Source: Geosiphon pyriformis
Taxonomy: Eukaryota > Glomeromycota > Glomeromycetes > Archaeosporales > Geosiphonaceae
Length of the DNA: 64,000 bases
Assembly: GCA_016748015.1 (NCBI GenBank)
Contig: JAAOMT010000061.1
Coordinates: forward strand, 1-64,000
Reading direction: 5' to 3'
Position numbers and translations under genes: made by a program. Shown piece after piece: positions 45,590 to 58,146 of this stretch. Positions within the stretch are counted from its first letter, which is position 1. Each line of letters starts with the position of its first letter. The notes beneath the pieces are model-generated. The model searched no databases. It saw only the letters and a list, made by a program, of their open reading frames with translations, and had not been told where the DNA came from.

Positions 45590-48281
45590 TTAAGATGAAA
45601 AGCGATCGGGAAACTGCGGATAATTTCTTGCGAATACTAGTTGAGATTTTGCGGCCTTATAAACAAATAAAATAAATTAGGTAAGAGGCAGACAATCAAT
45701 AAAAATCACTGGTCATACAAACCTCAGCGTATTGTATATGTGCAACAAGTTCTTGTTCAGTACGTGCAATCTCAATACACTTTTCAATATACTTCAAGGC
45801 TAATTCGGTCTTGCCTGCTTGCAAAAGGATTTGAGCCATCGCAGGATTCGCGACATCACTTTCGGGATCAACTAAACCACGAAATTCATGATTTAGTTTT
45901 TTCAAGGCAACGAAATATTAAAACCGTGACCTAAGAGTAAAAATTATTGAAACTAGGATATTCACCTTTGAGAGCCTCACGGCATAGTTCTTCAGCTTGT
46001 ACTGGGTCTTGGCGCTGAAATTCTGCCAGCCCTTTGTTAACATAGTGCAAGGGGTTATCTTTTTGAAGCTCTATAGCTTTATCAAAATGCTCCATTGCAT
46101 CTTCGAAACGCTGCTGGTCAAGTAGAACTTCACCATAGTAGGTATGAATCTCCGCTGATTGAGGGAACTTTTTTAGACTCTGTTCAAAAGCTTCAATGCT
46201 ATCCTCGATAGCTCCTATCTTATATTGGGCAACAGCAAGTTGAATATAGCTTAAGAGAAAATCTCCATTAATCGCAATGCTTTGTTCATAATCTTTTATT
46301 GCCTCCTGAAAGTTACCAGTTATGAAGTGAACTTTATCAAACAAAATTAATTGTTAGTATGGCAATTTAAAATGATGGTTTATAAGAAAAGAATGAAAAT
46401 TTTTCTTAGCGAGACGGTTCTTGATAGTTACAAAAGGTTCAATATATGACCAGATAACCAATCGATTATTTCTGCTTACCTTGTCCCCTGAAATTTAAAA
46501 AATGAAATGAGCTTTTTTGTTTTTATATATTTCATTAACTATAAAATTACCTGTGGTAATAAATATTGGGATTCTTCGGATTCACTTTGGTAGCCTCTTC
46601 AAAATCGTGCAAAGCATCAGATATGTTACCTAAGAGATGTAGGAAATATTTAAGATCCACTGAATTAACGTCCTAAGATAAAATTCTCATGGAATACCTT
46701 GCTCCATGAAAATAGTGGCTCGTTTGATATATGGCCCAGGTATTTGAGGGTTCAATAAGATTGCTCTATTGTAATCTTTTAAAGCATCCTCAGTATCACC
46801 TTGCAAATAAACAAAGGTGCCGCGCATTTCATGTGCCTCAGCCATATGTGAACACCCTAATTCAATTGCCTTTCGAAATGCTGTTTGAGCCTCGGGATAT
46901 TTATGCCCTCGAAGAAGTTTTTGTCCACGTTTGAAAAATGCGTCGCCATCTGCCTCATAGACTGTGTCATTCTCAAGAACTGTGTCATCCTTATTGATTA
47001 AATATGGTGCAAGTTTTTTTTCAGAGCTCTCCTGCTCAATATTATCGTCGGCTTTTTCATCTTTGTCTGTGGATTTTAGGTAAGATATGATTGACAATTT
47101 GGCTTTTTGGTGCTCAGACAATGGGATAGAAAGAGTAAAAAAGTTTAAAACCTTGTTGAAAGGTTTCTAAAAAGGAAGTTATGAATCTTTGAGAAGGAAG
47201 CCGCCTCGGTCGAGTCTAGATTCCGATAAATTATAATGGCCCCATTTGAAAGTTATCAACTGACACTAAGCTTAGATACTAAAACGAGTATTATAGAAAC
47301 CTTCATAAGTTCTTGAGCTTTAGATTGAGCGATTATATTCAGGATCCTGTCCATCGACTTGTTTGTGGTGTTATTAGCAAGTTTGTCTAGAATGCATGAC
47401 GCGGTATAGTCTACAAAGAGAAAACCTATCATCAACCCATTTATTATCTGTGGTCGTAAGATTGTGAAAGATAAATACCATTTAAAGCATCTTGATATTG
47501 TTGTGTTTGTTCATAAGCGGCAGCACGCCTATTTAAAGCTTTTATGTAGAAGGGATCCAACTGCAAGGCTTTATCGCAGTCCTCAATAACATTGAAAAAA
47601 GCCTCTATGTTATAATAACATGCAGCTCGATTACTGTAAAAGACAGGATCAGGATAAAATTCAATAGCCCGTGTATAGAGTGCGGCGGCCCTTTCATAAT
47701 CTTTATCCGCATATGCTTTGTTACCACGAGCCTTAAGCAGCTGGGCTGCTTTAGAACGTTTCTATTTAATTCAAAGATTATTAGATTTTATCACCAAAGT
47801 TAAAGGCAGCTTGATATTATATCAGACCTCTTGGGGCAAAGCTTCAATTTCCAATTTTGAAAGATTATCATATTCTGTTTCCTCTTCGATTGCTTTGCCT
47901 CGAACACCTTTTTCTAATATGTAGATCGGAAAGAAAAAAACAATTGAATGTTGTTAAATTTATATAAAGATTACTGAGAGCTATAAGTAAATGTATATAA
48001 CCAGAGGTGGAAGGAGCCTTTCCATCTAGAGAAGACCGACCGCTCCCTTTTGAAGTTTTTCCTCGCTTTGGTTTACGTGTCTTTGGTCGGGGTGATTTAG
48101 AAAAGCCATAATAATATAAACCAATCCCCGAACATATTAGGGCGGCAGAAATGGCAATATAAAACTTATGGTCTTTGTTTGAAAAAAATTCTTTCACAGA
48201 TTGGTAAAGAGCTTGTTCATTTTTGACGATACTATCTTCTGAAATGACATTAATGCTGGAGGCGACGGAAGAGTTAGGCAT
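45590..48281 (-). CDS. TOM70: Mitochondrial import receptor Tom70, ten exons
   Basis: Outer-membrane receptor that accepts chaperone-bound preproteins, mainly carriers, and hands them to the TOM pore. Inferred exons: 48281-48002, 47913-47828, 47761-47479, 47410-47301, 47166-46698, 46629-46551, 46487-46480, 46331-45966, 45871-45723 and 45655-45590. All joints are GT-AG and keep phase, giving 631 residues (yeast Tom70 has about 617). N-terminus: one membrane span at residues 40-60 ([19 protein letters not shown]), then a Lys/Arg-rich linker. TPR units follow: clamp TPRs at about 123-216 ([31 protein letters not shown]), then DYTASCILD, then the C-terminal TPRs ([33 protein letters not shown]). 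ATG is at 48281; the upstream in-frame TTG at 48290 is not a likely start. It is the only intact gene here. Confidence 0.93.
46480..46487 (-). other. TOM70: 8-nt microexon of TOM70
   Basis: Sense GGGACAAG, flanked by an upstream AG (TTTCAG) and a downstream GTAAGC. It joins exon 6 (phase 2) to exon 8 (phase 1) and spells the residues R-G-Q-V of the conserved YYHRGQV start of a TPR helix. Without it the frame breaks and this conserved motif is lost. The flanking introns are 63 and 148 bp. Confidence 0.88.
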
Positions 48282-48420
48282 TACGAACAAAAAGGGAAAA
48301 AATGATTTTTAGTATATAGAATTTAAAAAAGATGTTAATTTATGAGATTAAGTGACATCATGTGATTCTGATTTCGGTAACTGACCTGAAAATAGATTTC
48401 TCGCGTTGTGTTACAATTCA
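48282..48420 (-). promoter_or_regulatory. TOM70 upstream region
   Basis: About 140 bp with less extreme base composition than the spacer beyond it. A TGACATCA octamer at 48353-48360 differs by one base from the ATF/CREB site TGACGTCA. An AT-rich TATATA-like stretch lies at about 48311-48317 (plus AGTATATAG). The core promoter assignment is inference. Confidence 0.35.
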
Positions 48421-51290
48421 GCACCTATTTTTAATGTATTTTCCCTTTGTTATAAAATATTTGTTGTTTTAAAATTAAAGCAATCAAACCTTTTAATATA
48501 AACAATTAATTTAACATTTGTTAAAAATACATTGTTATGTGTTTTAATATATCGGTATTTTTACTTTAATAAAATAAAATTTTAATATTGAATATGACAT
48601 TACAATATTTTATAAAATTATATATATGTTAAATTACTGTTTAAAAATATCTAAACATAATTTGTAAATATTAAAGCTTATTTTTAATTATCTTAAATAT
48701 ATTTAACTTAAAATAAAATATAAATAAATATTACAATATGAAGTTTTATTTCTTAAATTATTTTTATTTTTAAATTAATGTATTTTTTAATATTATTTAT
48801 AAAAATTAAAATATTTATTTATTACATAATGATTGTTACTTGTCAAAAAACATTAAAAGTAACAATTAAAAATTGATTTTATTATTAAAGATTTTACTTA
48901 TTTTGTTTTTAATTATTTTATTATTATTGCCAATTAAAATTAATGTAAACTTTTATATTAAATTATGTTTTTAATATTGATTGTCAAAAGAATTAAATGC
49001 CAAATGAAATATTAAGTAATTGAAAGTACATAATACAATAATGAAAATATTATTTTTTATTATTATTTAATTTTAATTTTTTATTTTCATTTTTGTATTA
49101 AAATTTTTTAAAAGATTTAAAATTAAAAAAGATTATTTAATTATTAAAGAATATTTTTAATCACATTTTATGTTTTAGAAAAAATAATTTTGGCTAATAA
49201 AAAATTCAAAAAAATGTAATTAAATAAATAAAAGAATTTTGTTTTATGAAAACTTAAATTATAATTATTTTATTTAATGTTTACACTAATATTTTTTGCA
49301 TATTATTATTATTAACTGAAAAAATTTAAATTTAAAAAACAAAAACTATTAATTATGCTAATTTTTTTATTTTATTTATAATTTAAATATTTTAATAATT
49401 ATAAACATAAAATTAAGTCTTATAACATTAATATTAATAAAATTTCAAAACCAATCTGGTTTAAATTAACTTGATCTGATTGGAATTAAATTTAAGTTAA
49501 AATTTGGTTCGGCTTATAAGCTTTATATATATTTTGCCAATTTTTTAATTAATAAAATAAATAATTTATTATTATTAAAATATTTACAAAACAACTTATT
49601 AATAAATTTGTTAAAATTAAAGTTATTAAATAATTATTTTTTTATAGTTTTTATAATTGTATTGTTAAATAAAATTAATTTTTAAATATTTATAATTTTA
49701 AAAACCAATTATTTATTTAAATTATTAACAGTTAATATATATTAGAATAATTTAAAATACAAGTTAATAATTTATTTATTTGTTTAAATGAGTTTTAATT
49801 TTATTAAAATTAATATTATAATATAATTAAAATTAAATTAATGTTAAAATTATAATATTATTGTTATTAAAAATCTTAGCAATATTTAATTTAAATTTAA
49901 CAACAAATATTTTTTAATTGAAAATTTTTTTTCTTTAAAGTTTTTTTAAAAAAATTTATTTAAGATAATTTTAGTATAATTTTTGTTATTATTATTATTA
50001 TTATTGCTTAAATAGTTAAAAAAGTTAAAACAATTAAAAAAGTTGAAATAGCTAAAAAAAATTTTTTTAAAGTATTAAAAATTCTTTTTTTTGGTATTTT
50101 TAATACTAATTTTATTATTTTAAAGCCAGTTTTTTTTTATAAAAAATAAAAATTTGATTTATTTTATTTTTTTTGGCTTTTTTGTTAATTTTATATTATT
50201 TATATTAATTATGATATTCAGTTTTATTATGATTATAAATAATATTACAAAAAATTATTCTTAATAATTATAAGTATTATTTTATTAATATTTAAAAATT
50301 TATTAACAAAAAATAAACCAATTTTTTTTATAAGTAATATTGGTTTATTAAATGTTTTGTTTTTATTAAAATTATTAATAATAACTTTTTATTATGTTTA
50401 TTTAATAAAAAAAATTTTCAAAGTATTTTTATACTTTAAGCTATATATTAATACTTCTAAATATAATAAAAAATTTATTAATAAAGCCATTAAAAAATTA
50501 AAAATAACATTAATAATAATAAAAATAAACATAATAGAATTAATACCAAATATATTTCAAAACTTAAAAACTAAATTTCTAATTAATTATTGTTATTATT
50601 AATTAAAAAAACACTTAATTAAAATATTTAACAAAACAACAATATACTATTTAAAAAGTTTTATTAGAAAAACCAATAATATATTCTATTTAAAACAATT
50701 TATAGAATTTTTAAAATATTTAAAAACTGATACAAAGTATTATTAAATTTAATTATAAGCATAATAATAATTAATAATATTAAACAAATAACCAATTTAC
50801 AGTTTTAAAAATTACAACAACAAACTAATAATACAATATTAAATTACTATATTAATATAAAATTTAATAAAAAAATTAATTTTAATTTTAATAAAGCTTA
50901 ATCTTAAAAAGAAAAGATAATAAAATAATTCAAAAATTATAATTTAATTATAATATAACACAATAATAATTTTAAAAAAGTAATAATTAATATAATAACA
51001 ATTATTAAATAGTATTAATAACAAGCATTATTTTATAATATAATAACAATAAATATTATATTAAAATATTAAAAATAAAATAGTATAATATTTTTTTTTA
51101 TAAAAATACAAACATATATATACAATAGTTTTATTTTTTAGTTTTTATTTCTAATATTTCACATTAATTATCTTTTAATATTTACTTTTTAATTAAATAT
51201 TTAAACAAGTTTTTAATTAAAAAAAATAAGAAATAATATTAAAAATTAAATTATTACAATAAAAATATTAAAAAAACAAAAAAAAAACTT
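48421..51290. other. AT-rich spacer
   Basis: About 2.9 kb, the longest gene-free stretch. A slightly GC-richer islet at 49445-49530 has AACCAATCTGGTTTAAATT and TTTGGTTCGGC. Short AGTTAAAA-like repeats lie at 50005-50065. The plus strand turns A-rich from about 50400 to 51000. The 81-codon open stretch 50357-50602 is dominated by I, K, L and N; I do not call it a gene. Fossil transposon is the likely origin. Confidence 0.5.
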
Positions 51291-51410
51291 AAAAACTTCT
51301 TTCCCTCTTATGTTTAAAATTTCTTAAAAAGCACATTTTTGAAAAAAAAGTTTTTTGTTTTTTTTTTATTAATTTATATCAATATTTTTTTACCTAATAA
51401 CCCTTTTTTT

Positions 51411-53260
51411 ATGAAGTTGAAGACTGCTTTGACTAGCAACATATCTAAAAAAAAGGTGTTCAAAAATGTTTTTTATGGTTCTGCTGGTGGTTTTTTCTCA
51501 TAAAAAAAAAGTAATCTTTGGAAATATCAAACATTCTGGTGATAAAAAAGATATCTCTTTAATTAAATCTGGATTTGGTAATAGTATGTTTTCTGATATG
51601 AACAGTTTGTCTGGTAAGGATGAGAATATTAACATGTTTGATATTAGTGATAAGTTTCTTTTGAACTTGGTTACTATTATTTTAAAAGCTAAGTATGTTA
51701 ATATTGGTGCTGGTTTTGGCTTTCCACTCAGTTTTCCAAACTTTAATATGGATGATAATAAGATCTTTCTCCTTTTTCACTTATCTATCTATCTGGATAA
51801 AAAATGAATTGACCCAAAAATTGTCAAGTTTTAAGTAGAAATACTTATTAAAAAGTTTTTTGCTTTAAACATTAATTTTTTTGCTGTAAATAGCATATCT
51901 ATAACAGCCAAAACTTAGGCAGTTAGAAAAATATTTTCAATAATTAATGGTTTTGGAGAGGCTATTATCTCTTCAAAATTTGAAGAGATTATTAGATCAA
52001 TGTTTACATTAAAGAAGAGCATAAAAAAGACTGCTTTATTGGCCAAAAAAAATAACATTATAGTAAACAACAATCTTAAAAGACAAGAATTTCGTTCAGA
52101 TTGGACTGTAATTATCAAAAAAATTTCTATGAATATGCCAAAAAAAATGATTGTTACTGCAATAGTTGAGTTTGAAGAAATTAAGTCAATCTGTTTACAA
52201 TTAATGGAATTTGCCAATTTGAATTAAGCTAATCTGTTGGTTGCGAGATGGTTATTTTTAATTAGAAAAAATTCTGTGCATATAGCCAAAGCCATGAAAA
52301 ATTGCAATATTTGGGCATTAAAAGATCAGTTTAGGATGTTTCTGTTTACTTTGCCAATAAAAACAACAGTTTATAATTTGGGTATTTTGTTAGAAAGTGC
52401 TGGTAGGAAAACTTGCATCATTAATTATTTACTTGAATCTAATAATAAGGTCCATTCTGCTGTAATTAGCTTTGGTTCTAAGGAGGAACTTAAATCTGCT
52501 TTTTGTACAGAACTGATTTTTGGTGAGATAAAATTATCTTAAGCTAAATTTGATTTGGTTTATTGTGAAAAGTGTAAACAGTTTGGACATTCTACTTTTG
52601 AGTGTAATGCTTCATATGCATTAGTTTTGTCTATCTCAAAACTTTATAAAAGAATTATCTTAAAAGAGATCCATCTTTGGCTTGTCAAGTTGTACACAAA
52701 AAAAAGTGTTCTGATTTCTTGTTCTGTTGCTTTTGGTGACAAATTTTAGGTGCAAGTAGTTTTATTTGCTTTTTTTCTTAGTAGTTCTTATCTTAATTCT
52801 GGTTCTGGTTTTGGTTTTCCTTTTTCTGGTGCTTCAAATAATAAAAAAAACATACTAGTTGTTTAAAATAATTCTTTAATTAATAGTTATTTGGCTTCTT
52901 TAGAATGTTCCTTAGAGCTTTTAGCTAACCAAATATCAAATATTATAAGTAAACTAAGCATAATTGATCTAATGTCTCTGACATCTATTCCTTGACCTTT
53001 CTGTTGCGATTATATTTTTGAGTTCAAATTCGGATTTGAATATGGTTCTGAATGGTTTTCAAGTGTCTTTTGTATTTTTTTTCTTGGTTTTGGTTGATAC
53101 AGCTTCAACTTTAAGTTTAAGTAGTTCAAAAATCTTAACCACTAAGATGAACAGTCTAAAATTAAAGTTGTTGGCTTTTGAGACATTTGTGAGTTCAGTT
53201 TTGGTAAAATTAGATCTGTTGTGTATTAGTTTAGGTGTATCAACATCTTTTTTTTCTTAA
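51411..53260 (+). pseudogene. L7 ORF1 (RNA-binding), decayed
   Basis: The ATG at 51411 (MKLKTALTSN) is the only kept start of this subtype in the window. Blocks: KKKVIFGNIKHSGDKKDISL (51506), an RRM-like region with FSIINGFGEAIISSKFEEI (51930-52000) and VIIKKISMNMPKKMIV, the LPIKTTVYNLGILL block (52350), the zinc knuckle CEKCKQFGHSTFEC intact (52564-52606), then a C-terminal coil (KMNSLKLKLLAFE). Stops interrupt it near 51807, 52227, 52542 and 52749. Confidence 0.83.
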
Positions 53261-53263
53261 TAA

Positions 53264-56200
53264 ATGACTTTATTTAAAAAATTATTATGTGTAATGTCTA
53301 AAAAATAAACAATATAGCTAAGCAGAAAGATATAATTAGATGACATATTGAGTTTGACAATTGGATTTTTTTTCTCATTAAAATTAAACTAAAAGATCAG
53401 ATTTAATTTTGAATCAAGGATAGGTTTTAGAGTATGAAAATTTTTGTTTCTGGATTGAATACTGGTTACATGAGTACAAAAGTGACTATTGTGTTAAATG
53501 ACTCTTTGGCTTGATATGTGTGTAAGATTTCTGAGATTTCAGATTAATTTGTTTCAGTTCATCTTCTTTTTGGCAATAAGTTTTTGGTTATGTTAATAAG
53601 TTTATATGCTAATATGTTGGTTAATGTGTAATTTGATCAGGCCAACATAATAAATTTTTTTATTGTCAAAGTAATTAATTCAAGCTTTCATGTTGTGTTA
53701 AGTAGTAATTTCAATGAAGATAAAATTAAATACAGCACCAATTTCAAGAAGTGTTTTAATCTGGGTTTGTGTAACTCTCTTTTTAGTGGGATGGCTTTCA
53801 AGTTTTCTATATGGTCTAATTTATAAGATGTGAAAAAAACTATTAATTATATTTTTGTTAATGAACATCTTTCTTTCTCTGTAATAGTTTAAAGTATTAA
53901 TAATATAACTAAATTTTTTAATACTGACTACAAGGCTGTTACAGTTTTTTTCAGTCTTGGTAATTTATTGAATAAGCATTTGTTTGCAGTGTATAAGCAA
54001 GCTAATAAAGATTATTGGAAGTTTAGAGTTAAAGATTTGAATAATACTAAGTGGTTTTGTTTTCAAAATAGTATTTCTGTTGGTCTGTTTGAAATTTTGA
54101 GTAGTTTTAATATTGCAAAAAATTTGAGAGATCTGAACATTATGTGAAAGATTTTAAGGAGGGTAATTGTCAATGCAGCTGACAAAAAATTTTCTAAACA
54201 ATGGTTCAATAATTTTGGGTACACAAAAAATAGACAGTTTTTGAGATTTTATAACTTAGAAATGCTTGTTTCAAAGATAGTAAAAGATATAAAAGCAGAC
54301 AATACATCTGATTATAATCATTTTATTAAGAAATAGTCAAGTCTAAATAATGAAGTGGCTTTAAAAATTGCTGCTATAGTTTGTGATAATAAGAACATAA
54401 GTAAAGTATTAAAACAGCTGTCTTTAATTAAGAAAGAATACAGAAAATCAAAATATTATAAATTAAAAGTGGCCAAAGATACAGTCATTAAAAAAGCAAT
54501 TAAGAGACAAATGAACAATTTCAGTTTAAACAAAGGCAGCATAATAAGAAGTGTTCTAGAACAATCTTTTTGCAAAGTTGTTCTGAATCATTTGGTAATT
54601 AAGGATGAGTTGATTTTGGAACTGAGTAAAATAAGAGGTAGAATGAATAAGATTATGGTAGATTAGATAAAAGAGTATAAGATACTATTAGTGCTCTCTG
54701 CTGCATGGTCTTGCCAATATGCACCTCTGAACTATGTTGATAAAAATGTTTTCTCTGGTGTAATAAATATAATTAGTATGAGTGAACTGATTTAAGTTGT
54801 TAGTGACTTATCTAATAGCAAAATGGCTGGTTTATCTAAAATATCAAATAAACTGTAAAAGCATTATGGTAAAGTAATATTAGAGTACCTATTGTGTTTG
54901 TTGAATTTTTATTTATCTCTTAGAGAAGTTCCAGATCTTTGGAAGAAAGTGTGGATTTTGATGATCCCCAAACTGTATGAGTAAAATAATGTCTTAATAA
55001 ATACATGGCCTATTGTTTTAATTAAAACAGCTAGAAAGATTTTATCAAAAATTTTATTAGATTGTATTTTCTTTTTCTGTTCAAAATATAATGTTCTTTG
55101 TAGTGACAACTTTTTTGTTTTAAAGGGTACTTTAACTCAATTTTTTGTGTTTGCTGTTGGCTCAATAGTAAAGAATACTCTGAAAAAGGGCTGAAAAGTT
55201 TGGCTTATCCTTTAAAATATGTGAAAGGCATACAATTCAGTTGGTTGGCATTATCTAAAAACTAGTTTGAGGCATATTAGAATGTATAACAAATTTATAA
55301 GGTTTTTTGAATATATACATAAGAACAAAATCAACAAAATAATAACTAATTTTGGTTTTTTAAATGGTTACAAAGTATTAAATAGGCTGGATTAAGGCAA
55401 AGTGTTTTCACCACTTTTATAGAGAATTTTTTATGATTTTTTGTTGTGTAAGATTAAAAAACAGAAATATTTATGTGGTTATAGAATTAATATGAACTTT
55501 ATGACAAGAATAGGCAGGTTAAAATCTGGTGAGAGCAAATCTTTTTTTTTACAGCAGGTGCTTTTGTTGACAATATAATTTGGGTAGAAAATAATTAAAC
55601 TTCAACACAACACATTTTGGATATTGTTAGTGAATTTTTCAAGATAAATAACATTTTTATTAACAATGACAAAACAGTGGCTATTTCTATTAATTAGAGG
55701 ATTGTGATTGCTTTTTTGCACATTTGTGGTCAGTCTATCTCTATAGTTAAGTGCAGTAAGTATTATAAATATTTAGAAATATATTTTTCAATAGAGAATA
55801 TGTCTAAACTTAATCTTGTTAAAGCATAGTCTAATGTTAAGTTCTTTTCAAATTTGGTTCTTAGAAAGACTCTGTCAGATAAGCAATTTTTGTATCTGGT
55901 TTTAGCTGTCTTACAGCTTATTGTTAACTACCAAACACAATTCAGCTTTATTTCTAAGATAATGTGTTAGAGATAGGATGTTATAATAAGAAAAAGGCTG
56001 AGATCAAAAGCTAATTTGCCCAGAAATTTTCTTAATAAGACTCTGCATTATTCATTTTTTTATGATTTGAAAACATTTGTACAACTACAGCCTGAGAGTA
56101 AGATTATTGCACTAATGGAGTTCTCTAATTCACTTGGGATTCTTGAATAGTTGTTTGAGTATTATTTTTTGGACTTACAAGTTTTGAAATAGGCTCCAAT

Positions 56201-57567
56201 AAATTCTCTACAGCATTTTGTCAAATTAATAATCAATTTTTTAAATAATTTTCTTGCAGATATAATAAGAGTTTTGATAAATAACAAAATCTTCTTGGCT
56301 AATAGTTTTTTCAGTACATTTCATGGTTCTGGTCATCTTTTTATGTTAAAGATTTTGGAAGATCATTTTTATTTTAGTGTAGTTCACTTTCTAAAGTGTT
56401 TTAGTGTTGTCTTTGAAGACAAATTATTGAATAAGCATAGAGTGTTAATAGAATAGAAGACTTTTTGTTACTGGAAAAGACTAGATTTTAGAAGCCTGAT
56501 TTTATTATGGTTTAAGAAAGTTTCGATTTATATGAGCAAGCTTTCAGTAGTTTCAAATGTGTTAATTTCTGCTTTGGATTGTTCAGATCTGTTGTGTTTG
56601 AACACTTTTTTGAATGTTCAAAATTGCTTATATAAATTGTGAATAAATGTTTTTAGTATATACATGAATGGCTCTTTGAAATACTTGAGTACATCAGATG
56701 TTGCTAGTAGAATAGCAGCTTATTTTTTGGATATTGAAATAAGCATAGGAGTTGAAATACATAAGTTGTTATTTTCTACATTGATTGAACTACAAATAAT
56801 TGCTTTGGCTTTGGAATGTGTTTCTTTGGCTTGCTCTGTGGTTGTGTATTTGAATAGTCAAGTAGTATTGGATATATATATTTCAGAATTCATGCTTAAT
56901 TGCCTGAACTTTTAAAATAAGTGCTGGGTGAAAAGACATTATATTGCAAATTTAATAAGATCTAAGAATATTTCTGTTAAATGAGTAAAAGTCAAAAGTC
57001 ATTCAGGGGTTTTAAATAATAAAAGAGCTGATATTTTGGCAAGTAAAACAGCACATTCTGGTTTGTTTCTTTCTGTTAAAATTCATAAGAGATTTATTAT
57101 GACTGATGGCCAAGTTATGTCAAACAACATTTACTATTTTGTTCAGGATGTTTATCAGTCTGTGTATTGGGCTCAATGAGAAGTTGGTTTTGGTGCCAAG
57201 ATTGTGAATGAATTAATAATCACAGACATTAATTGAATTAGTACTGTTGTAGTCTAGCATCCAGATTTGTATATGTTGGCAGAGTTTACAAGCAAACCTT
57301 TTGCCACTCTTTGTACTTATTTAATGAAAGCAGTTTATAAAAAACTGCTGATTATAGTAAGAAAAAAACTCTATAATAGAGCATATTCAAGTGTGTTATG
57401 CCTATTATGTAGTAATGTTGAACTGCTTGATTATGTTTTCACTTGTTTTAAAGACTCTGATGCATATGCTAGCATTTTATTGGATTATGTTAAGTTTTAG
57501 AAATCTCTAACAAATGGTTGTTGCTATTACAAGTGATTATTTGAGATCTCAAAGCAAATAACAAACC
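53264..57567 (+). pseudogene. L7 ORF2 (endonuclease, RT, RNase H), decayed
   Basis: Starts at 53264 (MTLFKKLLC). Endonuclease: SGLNTGYMSTKVTIVLNDS, then SSNFNEDK with the catalytic Asp changed to Asn, then FNTDYKAV. RT: the segment at 54355-54666 (SIIRSVLEQSFCKVVLNHL) and the catalytic box AFVDNIIW (about 55560), second Asp now Asn. RNase H at 56664-57060: YMNGSLKYL (Asp to Asn), IELQIIALALE, and SHSGVLNNKRADILA. The terminal motif reads CLLCSNVELLDYVFTC (57400-57450), with Tyr for His. Numerous TAA/TAG/TGA and at least two frame changes. Confidence 0.85.
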
Positions 57568-58117
57568 TGTAACTTGGTGTTCAATTGATAGTTAATAATG
57601 TTGGTTTCTGAAGGTTTTCATGATTTGAAGGGTTTGGTTAAGTTCTTTGTATAATGAACAGAGATTTAATTAATAGTTTTATCTGTAGCTTTCCAAAACT
57701 GCAGTTTCATCAATTTTTTTCTCAGGATAATGGCCAGTAATCTTTCTGGTAAGCTATTCTCAAATCTGAGTGTCTACCCTTATTCCTGGGTCTTTTACCA
57801 GTGCTATATCCTGACATCAGTATCTCCACATGTAAATCTTTTTAATTAAACAGAAAAAACAACAAGAGAAAATAACAGAAAATAAATGAAGTTAAAGAAT
57901 AAGCCAAGGCAATAATGATTAGTATCCTATCAATAGCCATGATCAAGAGCTATTGTTCTAGTGTGATTTAAATATTAATTACTATCAACATGAAGTGTTA
58001 ATAGTGGAGAGTAGATTTGAGATATTAAATAATTATTTATTGATATTTGTGATGTAGAAGGTTGCTTTAAATCAAATTTAAGCTGAGAGGTCTGTTTTTT
58101 TTTCTTCTAATGCTACC

Positions 58118-58129
58118 ATTATATATACA
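58118..58129 (-). promoter_or_regulatory. Gypsy B LTR TATA-like box
   Basis: Sense TGTATATATAAT/ATTATATATACA sequence (read on either strand as a TATA run) about 20 bp downstream of the tandem array on the sense strand. This is the expected core promoter position. Confidence 0.4.
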
Positions 58130-58146
58130 TAATTGATGTTCTACAA

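Larger units (their letters stand above)
51291..57567 (+). mobile_element. LINE L7, 3' end cut by gypsy B
   Basis: Plus-strand non-LTR element: 5' leader (51291-51410, AAACTTCTTTCCC...), ORF1, ORF2 to just past the terminal Cys motif. Homology to L4 ORF2 continues to about 57565, then the gypsy B LTR begins at 57568, so the 3' tail is displaced beyond the right edge. ORF1 subtype matches L1, L3 and L4. Many stops and several frameshifts make it one of the oldest recognisable copies. Confidence 0.88.

Noticed and set aside
48279-48290. TOM70 start three codons upstream at 48290
   Set aside because: That codon is TTG, not ATG. The first ATG is at 48281 and gives a normal Tom70 N-terminus.
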